Part shown: positions 15,703-24,318 of the stretch, piece by piece
Position numbering within the stretch: position 1 is the first letter of the stretch
Layout of the letters: every line of letters starts with the position of its first letter
Assembly (NCBI RefSeq): GCF_051124815.1
Contig: NZ_CP118487.1
Span: 62,001-126,000 of the forward strand
Length of the DNA stretch: 64,000 nt
Source of the DNA: Azospirillum sp051124815
Lineage (GTDB): Bacteria; Pseudomonadota; Alphaproteobacteria; Azospirillales; Azospirillaceae
Reading direction: 5' to 3'
The notes under the pieces: model-generated
What the model was told of the DNA's origin: nothing
What the model saw: only the letters and a program-made list of their open reading frames with translations
The model's database searches: none
Made by a program: the position numbers and the translations under genes

Positions 15703-18501
15703 TCACAGACGGGGCATGAGGATATAGAGACCGATCACGTCGACGGGCGTCACCGCCTCGACCTTCACGGCGGCCTTGGACCCCAGCGCCTGGCGGACGC
15801 GCTGGTGATCCTCGGCGAGGACGGCGGCGCGCTCGCCGGCCAGCGCGTCGAGCGCCGGCCGCAGGGTGGGCAGCGCCGCGACCGCCCTGGCGATCTGCGC
15901 ATCGCGCACGGCGTCCACCACGTTGGCGCTGGCCGCCTCCAGCAGCGCGAAGGCGGCATCGCCATCGGCGATCCGCTCCATGCCCTTGCCGGCGAAGGCG
16001 ATGGCGCCCGCCTCCTCGGCCATGGCGAACCGGGGACCGAGCCGCCCGCGCGAATCGATGCGGTGGCGGATGCGCACCAGCAACAGCGTGGTCACGCTGT
16101 CCACCCCGTCCGTCTCCCACACGCCGGAACGCGGCAGGGTTGCCGGGTCGTCCGCGGGGGCATGGCGGTCGAGCGCGTTCTCCAGGAAGCTCTCGGCCAG
16201 GATGCCGGGCAGCGGATGGGCGCGGTGGATCGACAGGTAGCCGGCGGCGGGCCGTGCTTCGAACGCGATGCGCAGCGGCTTGGGCTGGGCGCTTTCGTCC
16301 AGCAGCCCTTCGGCCTGGAAGCGCTCCTGCAGGCGGTCGGGGGCGAGGTGCAGGGACGCGGCAAAGCCGCGCGACAGCGACACGAGGCCCGTCCCCAGCC
16401 GCATCATGGAGCGGGAGACGAAGCGCTCCGCATCCTCGAACCCGCCAAGGGCCTTGCGCGTCGCCTCCCACTCCGGGATCACCTCGTCCGGTTTCAGGGT
16501 GCGCTGGGCGAAAACGGTGCGGGCCTTCTTCTCCCGCTCCGACGCGTTGGTCCAGGCGACGTCGATCTGCTTGGCGGCGTCGGTATCGGTCATGCCGAAA
16601 TCCAGCGACATCTGTCGCCGTTCGCGCGCGCGCAGCAGCACTGCGGCCATCAGCGCCTTGGTCAGGCTGCCGCCGTCGTCCGGCATGGGCACCTGCACGC
16701 CGGTCTGCTTCTCGATGGCGCGGGCCTTACGCAGGATCACGTCGAGCACGGCGCCGTCGACCGGGTTGTTCTCTCCGTACAGCAGGACGGTGCGGACCTT
16801 CTCGTTCTTCTGCCCGAACCGGTCGACGCGCCCTTCGCGCTGCTGGTGGCGGGTGGGGTTCCAGGAAAGGTCGTAATGCACCACCGCGTCGAAGCAGGAT
16901 TGGAGGTTCACGCCTTCCGACAGGCAGTCGGTGGCGACCAGGATGCGCCGTTCTTCCTCCCCCAGCGCCAGGACGCGGGCCTCGCGCTCCTCGCCCGGCA
17001 GGGCGCCGGTGACCGTCTCCACGGTGTGGTTCTTGAACGCCTTGGCGAGTGCCGCTCCCACCGCCTCGGCCGTGGCGATGTAACGGCAGAAGACCACGGG
17101 CGAGAAGCCGTCCCCGATCAGCGAATCCAGCACCCGCTTCAGCGCCATGAACTTCGGGTCGCGCGGCATGTTGGCGGCCAGCGTGTCGGCGGTGGCGACG
17201 AGGACGGCCAGCCGCGGGTCTTCGATGGCCGCACCCGGCTCGATGTCGTCCTCAGTCAGATCCTCGTCGTCCAGCGTGGTGGCGGCGATCCGCTCTGCCT
17301 CGGCTGTGTCATCCTCCTCCAGGATGGCGCGCGTGCGCAGGGCCCGCGCGGCGGCGGCCGGGCTGGAGCCGACGCACCGCATCAGCGCCAGCGTGCCCCA
17401 GAAGGCCAGCCGCCGGCCCCGCTCGCCCTGCTGAGCCTCCACGACTTCGGCGCAGTAGTCGAGGACGTCGCCGTAGAACCGCTCAACCGTGCCGGACAGG
17501 CTGTATTTCTGCTCCGTCGTTTCACGGATGGGAAACAGGCCGGGTTCACGCCAGGCTTCGATGTCGGCGCGGCGACGTTGGATGAAGTATCCGGCCAGCT
17601 TTTCGCGAAGGGTCCGGTAATCGTCGCCCGCGGCTTCCCGCAAACCGCCGAATTCCTCGGCCAGCAGGCCGAGAAGGTTATGGAACGCCTCCTCGTCGCC
17701 GGAGTGGGGCGTGGCGGTCAGCATCACCAGATGGCGGTCGGCTCGCTCCGCCAGTTTGCGCAGGAGGTCGAAGCGCCGGTGCCGCCCGCGCCCGCCGGAC
17801 ACCGCGGCATGCGCCTCGTCCACCACCACCATGTCGGGGCAGGCGCGCAGGAAGTCGTCCAGTCGCCGTTCGCTCTTGATGAAGTCCAAGCTGACGACGG
17901 TGAAGGGATAGGCCTCGAAGACGCTCATGCTGGTGGGCAGGTCGCGCTCCAGCCGGGCGGCCTCCGACGCGGTGACTGGCGTGGCGGTCAGGGCGAACTT
18001 GCTCTCAAGCTCAGCCGTCCACTGTTCGACGAGATGGGGAGGGCAAAGGACCGCGAAGCGGTCGATGTCGCCGCGATCCAAAAACTCCCGCAGGATCAGA
18101 GCGGCCTCGATTGTCTTGCCCACGCCGACATCGTCGGCGATCAGCAGGCGCACCGTCTCCTGCCGCAGCGCCATCATCAACGGTGCCAGCTGGTAGGCGC
18201 GCGGTTCGAAGTTGATGCGCCCAGCGCTGCGGAACGGGCCGGCGCCGCGGCGCAAGGACAGCCGCAACGCGTCGCGTAGCAGAACCGCCGCCTCACGCGG
18301 GCCGGTCCGCTCGCCCGTGGGTGGATCGAACGTGGCCGGGCTGATCGGCTCGATCTCCAACTCGGGGACCAGCGTCTCCACTTCCTGCTCCGACCCGCTG
18401 AGCGGGCGCAGACGCAGCGCGTCGCCCGATGACAGCACGATCCATTCGCGGCCACGGGCGCGGACGAGCTCGCCCGGGGAAAACGGCATGGCAGTGGTCA
18501 C
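15703..18501 (-). CDS. SNF2-family helicase, DrmD-like
   Basis: A 932-residue superfamily 2 ATPase of the SNF2/RapA type. Walker A is ADDVGVGKTIEA (about 122-133), Walker B DEAH is in VVVDEAHAAV (228-231), motif III is LTATPHSGDEEAF (about 260), and the second RecA lobe carries motif VI, HQQREGRVDRFGQ. The N-terminus begins with a small beta-barrel-like segment (PGELVRARGREWIVL). The length and motif spellings fit DrmD, the SNF2 helicase of class 1 DISARM, although RapA-like restriction helicases are similar. The start codon overlaps the stop of the YprA-type gene in an ATGA, and the methyltransferase follows after 8 bases, so the three are a single translation-coupled unit. Probable role: ATP-driven translocation on invading DNA. 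Confidence 0.85.
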   Translation of the reverse strand: MTTAMPFSPGELVRARGREWIVLSSGDALRLRPLSGSEQEVETLVPELEIEPISPATFDPPTGERTGPREAAVLLRDALRLSLRRGAGPFRSAGRINFEPRAYQLAPLMMALRQETVRLLIADDVGVGKTIEAALILREFLDRGDIDRFAVLCPPHLVEQWTAELESKFALTATPVTASEAARLERDLPTSMSVFEAYPFTVVSLDFIKSERRLDDFLRACPDMVVVDEAHAAVSGGRGRHRRFDLLRKLAERADRHLVMLTATPHSGDEEAFHNLLGLLAEEFGGLREAAGDDYRTLREKLAGYFIQRRRADIEAWREPGLFPIRETTEQKYSLSGTVERFYGDVLDYCAEVVEAQQGERGRRLAFWGTLALMRCVGSSPAAAARALRTRAILEEDDTAEAERIAATTLDDEDLTEDDIEPGAAIEDPRLAVLVATADTLAANMPRDPKFMALKRVLDSLIGDGFSPVVFCRYIATAEAVGAALAKAFKNHTVETVTGALPGEEREARVLALGEEERRILVATDCLSEGVNLQSCFDAVVHYDLSWNPTRHQQREGRVDRFGQKNEKVRTVLLYGENNPVDGAVLDVILRKARAIEKQTGVQVPMPDDGGSLTKALMAAVLLRARERRQMSLDFGMTDTDAAKQIDVAWTNASEREKKARTVFAQRTLKPDEVIPEWEATRKALGGFEDAERFVSRSMMRLGTGLVSLSRGFAASLHLAPDRLQERFQAEGLLDESAQPKPLRIAFEARPAAGYLSIHRAHPLPGILAESFLENALDRHAPADDPATLPRSGVWETDGVDSVTTLLLVRIRHRIDSRGRLGPRFAMAEEAGAIAFAGKGMERIADGDAAFALLEAASANVVDAVRDAQIARAVAALPTLRPALDALAGERAAVLAEDHQRVRQALGSKAAVKVEAVTPVDVIGLYILMPRL

Positions 18502-21500
18502 GAGTTGCGGTCCTTCAGGACATTGGACAGGGTGGAGAGCGTGATGGTTCGCTGCTCAGGATTGCGCGGCAAGCGATAAAGATCTACCCCTTTCGCGGCA
18601 AGGCTGTCGGCCAACTCCTCCGTTGCGTCGGCATCCTCGATTGCGGCGATCCGCGCCGCCCGCCAGAACCAGGGGACGGAGACGCCTTCGACTGTGATCG
18701 GCCCGTCGCCCGGCGGGCAGCCTGGAAGTCCACCACCAGTGGCATCCGCGTCGGGCGCGCGGCTTTCCGAAGTCGCCAAACGCAGCAGAATGGTCAGCAC
18801 CTGCGCGTTCCGGCGGTCGATCCGTTCATGGTCCGGCTGGTTGAAATAGGAGAGCAGGCAGCGGTAGCAGCCGGCTACGCACCGGGCCGGCGCGTCGCGC
18901 AATGCGGCAGGATCGCCCGCAGCGTCATCGATGCTCGCTTCTTCGATGTGCATCGTGACCAGCGCCGCGCGCGCCACCGCACGGAAGCCGTCGGCATCGT
19001 TGACAAGGCGGGACAGGGCGCCGGCGCCGCCCTCCGCCGCCTCGTAGAAGAACAGCGCATGCCGCTCCCTCCGGCTTGGAGTCGGCTCGCCCAGGATTTC
19101 CCCTTCCTCGAGCTGGTAAACCGTCTCGATTCCGCGGGCCAGCGCATGCTGGAGCGTGGCCATCACGGTGTCCACGGCATCCCCTGCCGCCAGCCGGGGC
19201 GCCTGCGGGAAACGCAGCAGCAGCGCGTTCTTGCGGTCCTCCACCACGGGCGTGATCTGCTGACGCGCCCGCAGGGGATCCGGCGCCCCCTCATCGGCTT
19301 CAGCCCCAACCCACCGGCCGGTGCGCGGATCGATCCAGAAGCCGATATCCCCCTCGTTACGGCGCCGCCGGAGCCCCTTGTTGATCCGCCGCACGGTCGC
19401 GGCCGGCGCAAAGGTTGCCGTCAGGATCTCGCCGTCGGCATCCTCCAGCACGCGGGAAGCGACACCCGTCGCGCGCTGGAAGGAGAAGGTGGTCTGAAGG
19501 TCGAAGCCTTGGCGACGGCGATCCTCGTCGTTGGCGGTGATCCGCTCGACCGGACGGGTGCCGACATTCTCGATGCGGTAAAGGCGCGTGATGATCGGCG
19601 GGTTGCGGAGTTCGTGGCCACAGACGTGGCATTCCTCCGGCGGTTCGCCGTCATGACTGGCGCCGCACATGGGACAGACCGATGTTGCGAACGTCGCCAG
19701 CATCCCATCCGGGCCGCCGCCGGCGCCCTTGAGCAAGGCGCGGTCGACGCGGAACGCCCTTCCTTCATGATAGACGAGGCTGCTCGGACCGAACTCGGAG
19801 ATGGCGAGGAAGCGGGCCCTCTGGATGTAGCGGCGCCCCTCGCCGCCTTCACCGCCGGGCACGTAAGCCATCAGCGGCAGCCGGGGGAAGTTGTAGCCCG
19901 GCAGAAAGCCCTCCGTGGCAAGATACCGGTAGACGTAGAAGTCCGCCCCCTGGCTCTCCGTTCCTCCCAGGAGGATGGCGATCTGGTTGTTGCCGTCGCG
20001 CTGGCGCAGCTCGGCGGCTTGCCGCTCGCGGGAGGAGATGGAATAGTCCCGCAAGGTCCGGGCCGCGTCGTCCACCTGCCGCTCTGCCGAAGCCAGCAGA
20101 TCACGCCAGCGGTCGAACACCGAGGCGAAGCGGGACGGCGCCTCCTGCACCACGCGTCGCGCCACACCATTCACGTCGGTGAACCATTCCGGTGGACTGT
20201 CGGCATAGTCGGCCGCCAGCGCGGACAGGACCGCCGCGACCTGGCGTTCTCCTGCCCGTGCAGTTTCCGCATCGGCGGCCTTTGCCGCGATTGCCGGGAG
20301 GAGCGGCTTCCCCGAAACCTCCATGTCCAGGTTGGCACTGATCGACGCTTGTAGTTCGATGCGGCTGGCCGCCAGCCATTCCGCATGAAGATGGCTCTGC
20401 ACCAGATCGGGGTTGGTCAGGTCGATCGAAGGCGGGCGGACCACGCCATCGACCATCGCCTTCGGCTGCTGGAAGAAGTACTGGTCATGGGGGCTCTGCG
20501 CTGCGCAATAGGCAAGCACCAGCGCCGCCTGTCCGCTGCGACCCGCCCGTCCGCTGCGCTGAGCATAATTGGCCGGCGTCGGCGGAGTGTTGCGCATGTA
20601 AACGACGTTCATCGACGAGATGTCGATGCCCAGTTCCATGGTGGGGGAACAAAAGAGCGTCGGAAGGAAGCGGCTGTCTTCCCGCAGTTCCTTCAGACGC
20701 TCCGTCTCCTTTTCAAGCAGCTTTATGTCATCCTTGCCGTAGCGGAACCGTGCCTCGCGCAGGCGTCGCCGGTCGCTGTCCACCTGTGCGGTGTGCTCAC
20801 GCCCTTCCAGGCCGAACAGCGCGCCGCCGCCGGCCTCCAGCAGAGCGGCGATCTCTCCGTAGAGGCTACGAAAGAAGCGGTTGTCGTGCTTCACGTCCGG
20901 AGAGCCGTCGGCAGTCCGGAAAAGAACGGCGGAGGGGTTGAGGCGCCAGCCATCACCTTCGATGGGCGCAACGACCTGAAGCGTCAATCCGTATTCGACC
21001 CCACCCCGCAGCAGTGTTTCAATGATGCGGATCAGGTCTGCGCCGCTTGGGCGCGGGCTCCCCAGAGGTCCGAAGGGAAGCGCCCTGAGGGCGCGTCCGA
21101 CCGCGCTCTGAGGACTTCCGCGAATGATGAGGTCTTCGTCGCGGATCTGCATGTCGCGCCGCGCCGGCGGGCGCGGCATGAAGGTTGTGGCCGTCCGGGG
21201 CCGCTCATCATCCAGACACCAGGGGGCTTTCATGGACGAACGGGCACGGCTCGCAACACTCTCCATCCGCAGGCGGTCGAGCGCATCTGTTTCGACCGCC
21301 AGTCCCTTCCGCATGATGTCGAAGACCGCCTTTGCCGCGGCCGCACGCTGTTCGGGCGAAGACAGTCGCAACAACTCGGGGCCGCCGGCGAAAAGAGCCT
21401 CGTCGCGAACCATTTCGTCGAGCGACGCATAGACCGCTTCGATCAACCCCAGTTGTTCGAGGTTCGGGTTGGTGTACCGCCAGCCGCGCCGCTGATCGAC

Positions 21501-23714
21501 CCAGAAGCGGTGGGTGAGGACGTCGCGCATGGTCCGTTCAGCGTTAAGGAGGTTTCCCCCCTTCAAATCGGGTTCGAGCAGCCACTCGACCCGGCGCTCC
21601 AGGTTGCCGGCCGTAAAGCCGAGCATCCGCTGAACCATTTGCCCGATTTCATCCTCCCTGCATCCCTCTTCACCGCATCGGGAAAGGGCAGCCAGAATAG
21701 CGCCGCGCAGTAGCGTTACGAAGATGAAGTCGTTGAAATGCCCGGCCTGCAATGCGGCATCCTGCCGGTTGTCAGTGAACGCCAGCAGCTTGCGCGCGTC
21801 GCGGTCAATGGCGTGGCCGGCACCGTGCATCCAGCGCAGGATGGCGGTGATGATGATGGTGGTGGCCGAGCTTCGGCCCTCCGCGCTGAGCGAGGCGAGC
21901 CGGTTGATGTCGCGTGTAGAGTCACTGTGGTAGTCGCCGCAGGCCGGGCAGAACTTGAAGCGGCCGGGAAGGAACCAGGCTCTCCGGCCACCCCCGCAGG
22001 TTCCGTCGGGCCGAACCATAACCAGTTCGGCGCGCGTGCGGCGGTAAGTCGCCTTCAGCCGGATCTCGCCTGCCCGGGTTTCCTCCAGCCATGGGTCCGG
22101 ATAATCCTCGTCCCGACCCTGGAAGGTGAACTCCCCGTCGACCGGTTCGGGCATTAGGAAGCCCCATACGCCGGCTGCCCCGTCGGGGTCGTCGTTCTCG
22201 TTCAGCGGAACATCGTCGATTTCGCGCTTCTCGAAGCGTCTGGCTCCCTCTTCGTCCAGCAGTGTTACGGGGTGATGCTCCTGGCCGCAGTTGCGGCAGA
22301 AATGGGTCGCGAACAGGCGCTTTTCTGGATGGTCGGGGTCGAAGATCTGGCCGTCGAAGGTGACGGTCCGCTGATCCGGGGAATCCAGCGTGGTGTAGAG
22401 CCGCCCGGCGCCGGATATGAATTGATGCAGCTTGAATGCAAACAGCGGTTCGTCGCGTCCATCCGGGACGCCGCGATCCTTCTCGGATCTGCTGAAAGCC
22501 AGAAGAGCGGCCTTCAGAGCCTGTCGACACTGCTCCTCGTTGCGCCCGGTTTCCTCGCTCAGCGCTCTTGCAATGTCCTTCAGCGACTGTGGCGAGCCGC
22601 GGCGCGGCTTCTTGTCGACATCGCGAAGGCCTACCCGCGTCTCCATCCAGACCGCCAAGGGATCAAGGGCGACCTCGGTGTTGCTCCACCCATCATAAGC
22701 GTTGCCTTCCGCCGCCCGGTCGATCGCCTCACCAAGACCGGCCAGCCCCTGGTCGGCCGACCGAGTGGGATCGGTAACCCGACGCAGCGTTTCCGTGACG
22801 ACGGCATCCCGCGCGATCGGGGTCCCGAACAGACGGGACGCCACGTCGGCGACGACTTTTTCGCGGTCCCCGTCATCTCCTTCACTGGCCATGGTCGCCG
22901 AGGTGCCGATGCAGACCGGCGGCCGTTGCGGATTGCCGACGCGCGCGCGCAGGCGCCGCATGAGCATGGCGACATCCGCACCTTGTCGGCCGCGATAGGT
23001 ATGCAACTCGTCGAGAACGACGAAACGAAGCCCGCGGCAGTTCTCGATGACCTGCCGGTCGACCTTGGACTGGCGGGTCATCAGCAACTCCAGCATCATG
23101 AAGTTGGTCAGAAGGATGTCCGGAGGGTTGTCTTTGATGCGATCACGCTCCTCCTGGCTCTCCTGCCCGGTGTAGCGGGCGAAAGTAACGGAGAGCGCCC
23201 CGTCGGCCTCGCCGACGAACTTCTTCAGTTCCTCCATCTGGCTGTTGGCAAGCGCGTTCATCGGATAAACGATGATGGCGCGTGTCCGAGGCCCTTCGCC
23301 GGCGCGCTTCGCCTTGAGAATCGCGTCGACGATGGGAATGAAGAAGCAGAGCGACTTGCCCGATCCGGTGCCGGTCGTGACGACGAAGCTCTTTCCATCG
23401 ACGGCGAGGCCGATCGCTTGCTCCTGATGGCGGCGGAGCTTGAGGGTACGATCGGCTTGATCCGGATGGGCGCGTCCATCATGGAAGATCCTGGCGCAGT
23501 CCGGATCCAGCCCCTCTCTGCCGATCAGACTCTGAATGGACCCTCCAGCTTCGAAGTGCGGATTGAGCTGAATGAGCGGTTCCGGCCAGAACCGGCGCCC
23601 GCCGTATTCTCTGTCGACCTGCTCCTTGATCTGCGTCGACCTGATCCGGACGAAAGACCGTGCGAAGGCCATGTACTGCCTAAGAAGCCATTCATCCAGC
23701 GAGAACACGTCCAT
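18498..23714 (-). CDS. YprA/MrfA-type DEAD-box helicase with DUF1998 (DrmA+DrmB-like in one chain, or DruE-like)
   Basis: A 1738-residue superfamily 2 helicase. Walker A is TTGTGSGKS (113-121), the Walker B variant is DELH in VVLDELHTYRGRQGADV (235-238), and motif III is GTSATM. Lobe 2 has the arginine-finger motif YAQRSGRAGRSGQAAL. Cys clusters FCRNCGQEHH and FCPACGDYH interrupt the core. A zinc-ribbon-like VCPMCGASH...CHVCGHEL and a C-terminal DUF1998 region follow (ALFFYEAAEGGAGALSRLV, then CVAGCYRCLLSYFNQPDH). In DISARM the helicase (DrmA) and DUF1998 (DrmB) are separate proteins. In Druantia (DruE) and B. subtilis YprA/MrfA they are one chain, as here. It is the first gene of the defence operon, with AAGGAAA upstream of its ATG, and it overlaps the next gene by 4 bases. 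Confidence 0.85.
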   Translation of the reverse strand: MDVFSLDEWLLRQYMAFARSFVRIRSTQIKEQVDREYGGRRFWPEPLIQLNPHFEAGGSIQSLIGREGLDPDCARIFHDGRAHPDQADRTLKLRRHQEQAIGLAVDGKSFVVTTGTGSGKSLCFFIPIVDAILKAKRAGEGPRTRAIIVYPMNALANSQMEELKKFVGEADGALSVTFARYTGQESQEERDRIKDNPPDILLTNFMMLELLMTRQSKVDRQVIENCRGLRFVVLDELHTYRGRQGADVAMLMRRLRARVGNPQRPPVCIGTSATMASEGDDGDREKVVADVASRLFGTPIARDAVVTETLRRVTDPTRSADQGLAGLGEAIDRAAEGNAYDGWSNTEVALDPLAVWMETRVGLRDVDKKPRRGSPQSLKDIARALSEETGRNEEQCRQALKAALLAFSRSEKDRGVPDGRDEPLFAFKLHQFISGAGRLYTTLDSPDQRTVTFDGQIFDPDHPEKRLFATHFCRNCGQEHHPVTLLDEEGARRFEKREIDDVPLNENDDPDGAAGVWGFLMPEPVDGEFTFQGRDEDYPDPWLEETRAGEIRLKATYRRTRAELVMVRPDGTCGGGRRAWFLPGRFKFCPACGDYHSDSTRDINRLASLSAEGRSSATTIIITAILRWMHGAGHAIDRDARKLLAFTDNRQDAALQAGHFNDFIFVTLLRGAILAALSRCGEEGCREDEIGQMVQRMLGFTAGNLERRVEWLLEPDLKGGNLLNAERTMRDVLTHRFWVDQRRGWRYTNPNLEQLGLIEAVYASLDEMVRDEALFAGGPELLRLSSPEQRAAAAKAVFDIMRKGLAVETDALDRLRMESVASRARSSMKAPWCLDDERPRTATTFMPRPPARRDMQIRDEDLIIRGSPQSAVGRALRALPFGPLGSPRPSGADLIRIIETLLRGGVEYGLTLQVVAPIEGDGWRLNPSAVLFRTADGSPDVKHDNRFFRSLYGEIAALLEAGGGALFGLEGREHTAQVDSDRRRLREARFRYGKDDIKLLEKETERLKELREDSRFLPTLFCSPTMELGIDISSMNVVYMRNTPPTPANYAQRSGRAGRSGQAALVLAYCAAQSPHDQYFFQQPKAMVDGVVRPPSIDLTNPDLVQSHLHAEWLAASRIELQASISANLDMEVSGKPLLPAIAAKAADAETARAGERQVAAVLSALAADYADSPPEWFTDVNGVARRVVQEAPSRFASVFDRWRDLLASAERQVDDAARTLRDYSISSRERQAAELRQRDGNNQIAILLGGTESQGADFYVYRYLATEGFLPGYNFPRLPLMAYVPGGEGGEGRRYIQRARFLAISEFGPSSLVYHEGRAFRVDRALLKGAGGGPDGMLATFATSVCPMCGASHDGEPPEECHVCGHELRNPPIITRLYRIENVGTRPVERITANDEDRRRQGFDLQTTFSFQRATGVASRVLEDADGEILTATFAPAATVRRINKGLRRRRNEGDIGFWIDPRTGRWVGAEADEGAPDPLRARQQITPVVEDRKNALLLRFPQAPRLAAGDAVDTVMATLQHALARGIETVYQLEEGEILGEPTPSRRERHALFFYEAAEGGAGALSRLVNDADGFRAVARAALVTMHIEEASIDDAAGDPAALRDAPARCVAGCYRCLLSYFNQPDHERIDRRNAQVLTILLRLATSESRAPDADATGGGLPGCPPGDGPITVEGVSVPWFWRAARIAAIEDADATEELADSLAAKGVDLYRLPRNPEQRTITLSTLSNVLKDRNS

Positions 23715-23810
23715 GGGGGCTGCTTTTCCTTGACACGTAAGGTGGAACAGATTTGCGCAGGTTGGCGGGGCAAAGTCCGGCGCGGATCATCGAAAGGGAT
23801 CGGCGATACG

Positions 23811-24080
23811 TCAAGCAGCTAGAACTGCTACTTCGGCGCCAGAGCACACAGCCCACCCCTGACCATCGGCGATGACGCCTACCGTCTGGTGGAAGAGAAA
23901 CTCGATTGGCTGGAACTGAGCTTGGGTCGCCTCGCCAGTTGGGGGTAGATCGTTCATGGCCGGCTGTGGTGTTGGGCCGAGCATCAGCATTCGAGCCAAT
24001 TCCCGCGCCGCCTGTGGTCTCTCCCACCCATTGGCAGGCTCATGCCGACCTGGCGTAACACCAAGGGGCACTCCTGTCAC
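23811..24080 (-). CDS. Possible short protein upstream of the defence operon
   Basis: An 89-codon frame starting at GTG. Its second half has plausible protein composition (FQPIEFLFHQTVGVIADGQGW). It ends 97 bases before the YprA-type gene on the same strand. I recognise no family, and the N-terminal part is Pro/Arg-rich, so it may be the tail of a decayed gene or not coding at all. If real, it would be a leader or regulatory gene for the operon. Confidence 0.25.
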   Translation of the reverse strand: MTGVPLGVTPGRHEPANGWERPQAARELARMLMLGPTPQPAMNDLPPTGEATQAQFQPIEFLFHQTVGVIADGQGWAVCSGAEVAVLAA

Positions 24081-24171
24081 ACTTGTCTGTCACACAACAG
24101 CGTGCGATAGGTGGCGGAGAAGCGCGCAACCCGTTGATTTCTCTTTGTGCAGCGCCGCGCCGGTGAACGTA

Positions 24172-24260
24172 GTTGGGGGTCCTAGTCCCCCAACCAACCT
24201 TTCCTAGAAATCCTTGCACATCAGGCTCTTAGGGCGAAGCCAGCAGGTTGGTCCCCCAAC
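24172..24260. repeat. Repeats of GTCCCCCAAC at the right edge of the defence island
   Basis: GTTGGGGG (24172-24179), a 7-nt loop and CCCCCAAC (24187-24194) make a hairpin. The decamer GTCCCCCAAC occurs at 24185-24194 and again at 24251-24260 in direct orientation. The cluster lies between the defence island and the oxidoreductase operon. It may be a bidirectional terminator or a boundary scar. No T-run follows the hairpin. Confidence 0.5.
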
Positions 24261-24318
24261 GGTGCCAGCGGCCTGCGCCCTCCCGCAGTTCCTTTTCTTT
24301 TCCATCCCGGCCGTGATG

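Noticed and set aside
15695..16471. N-terminal extension of the methyltransferase frame
   Set aside because: It overlaps the helicase gene entirely, is Arg/Gly-rich, and homology begins at the ATG at 15694.
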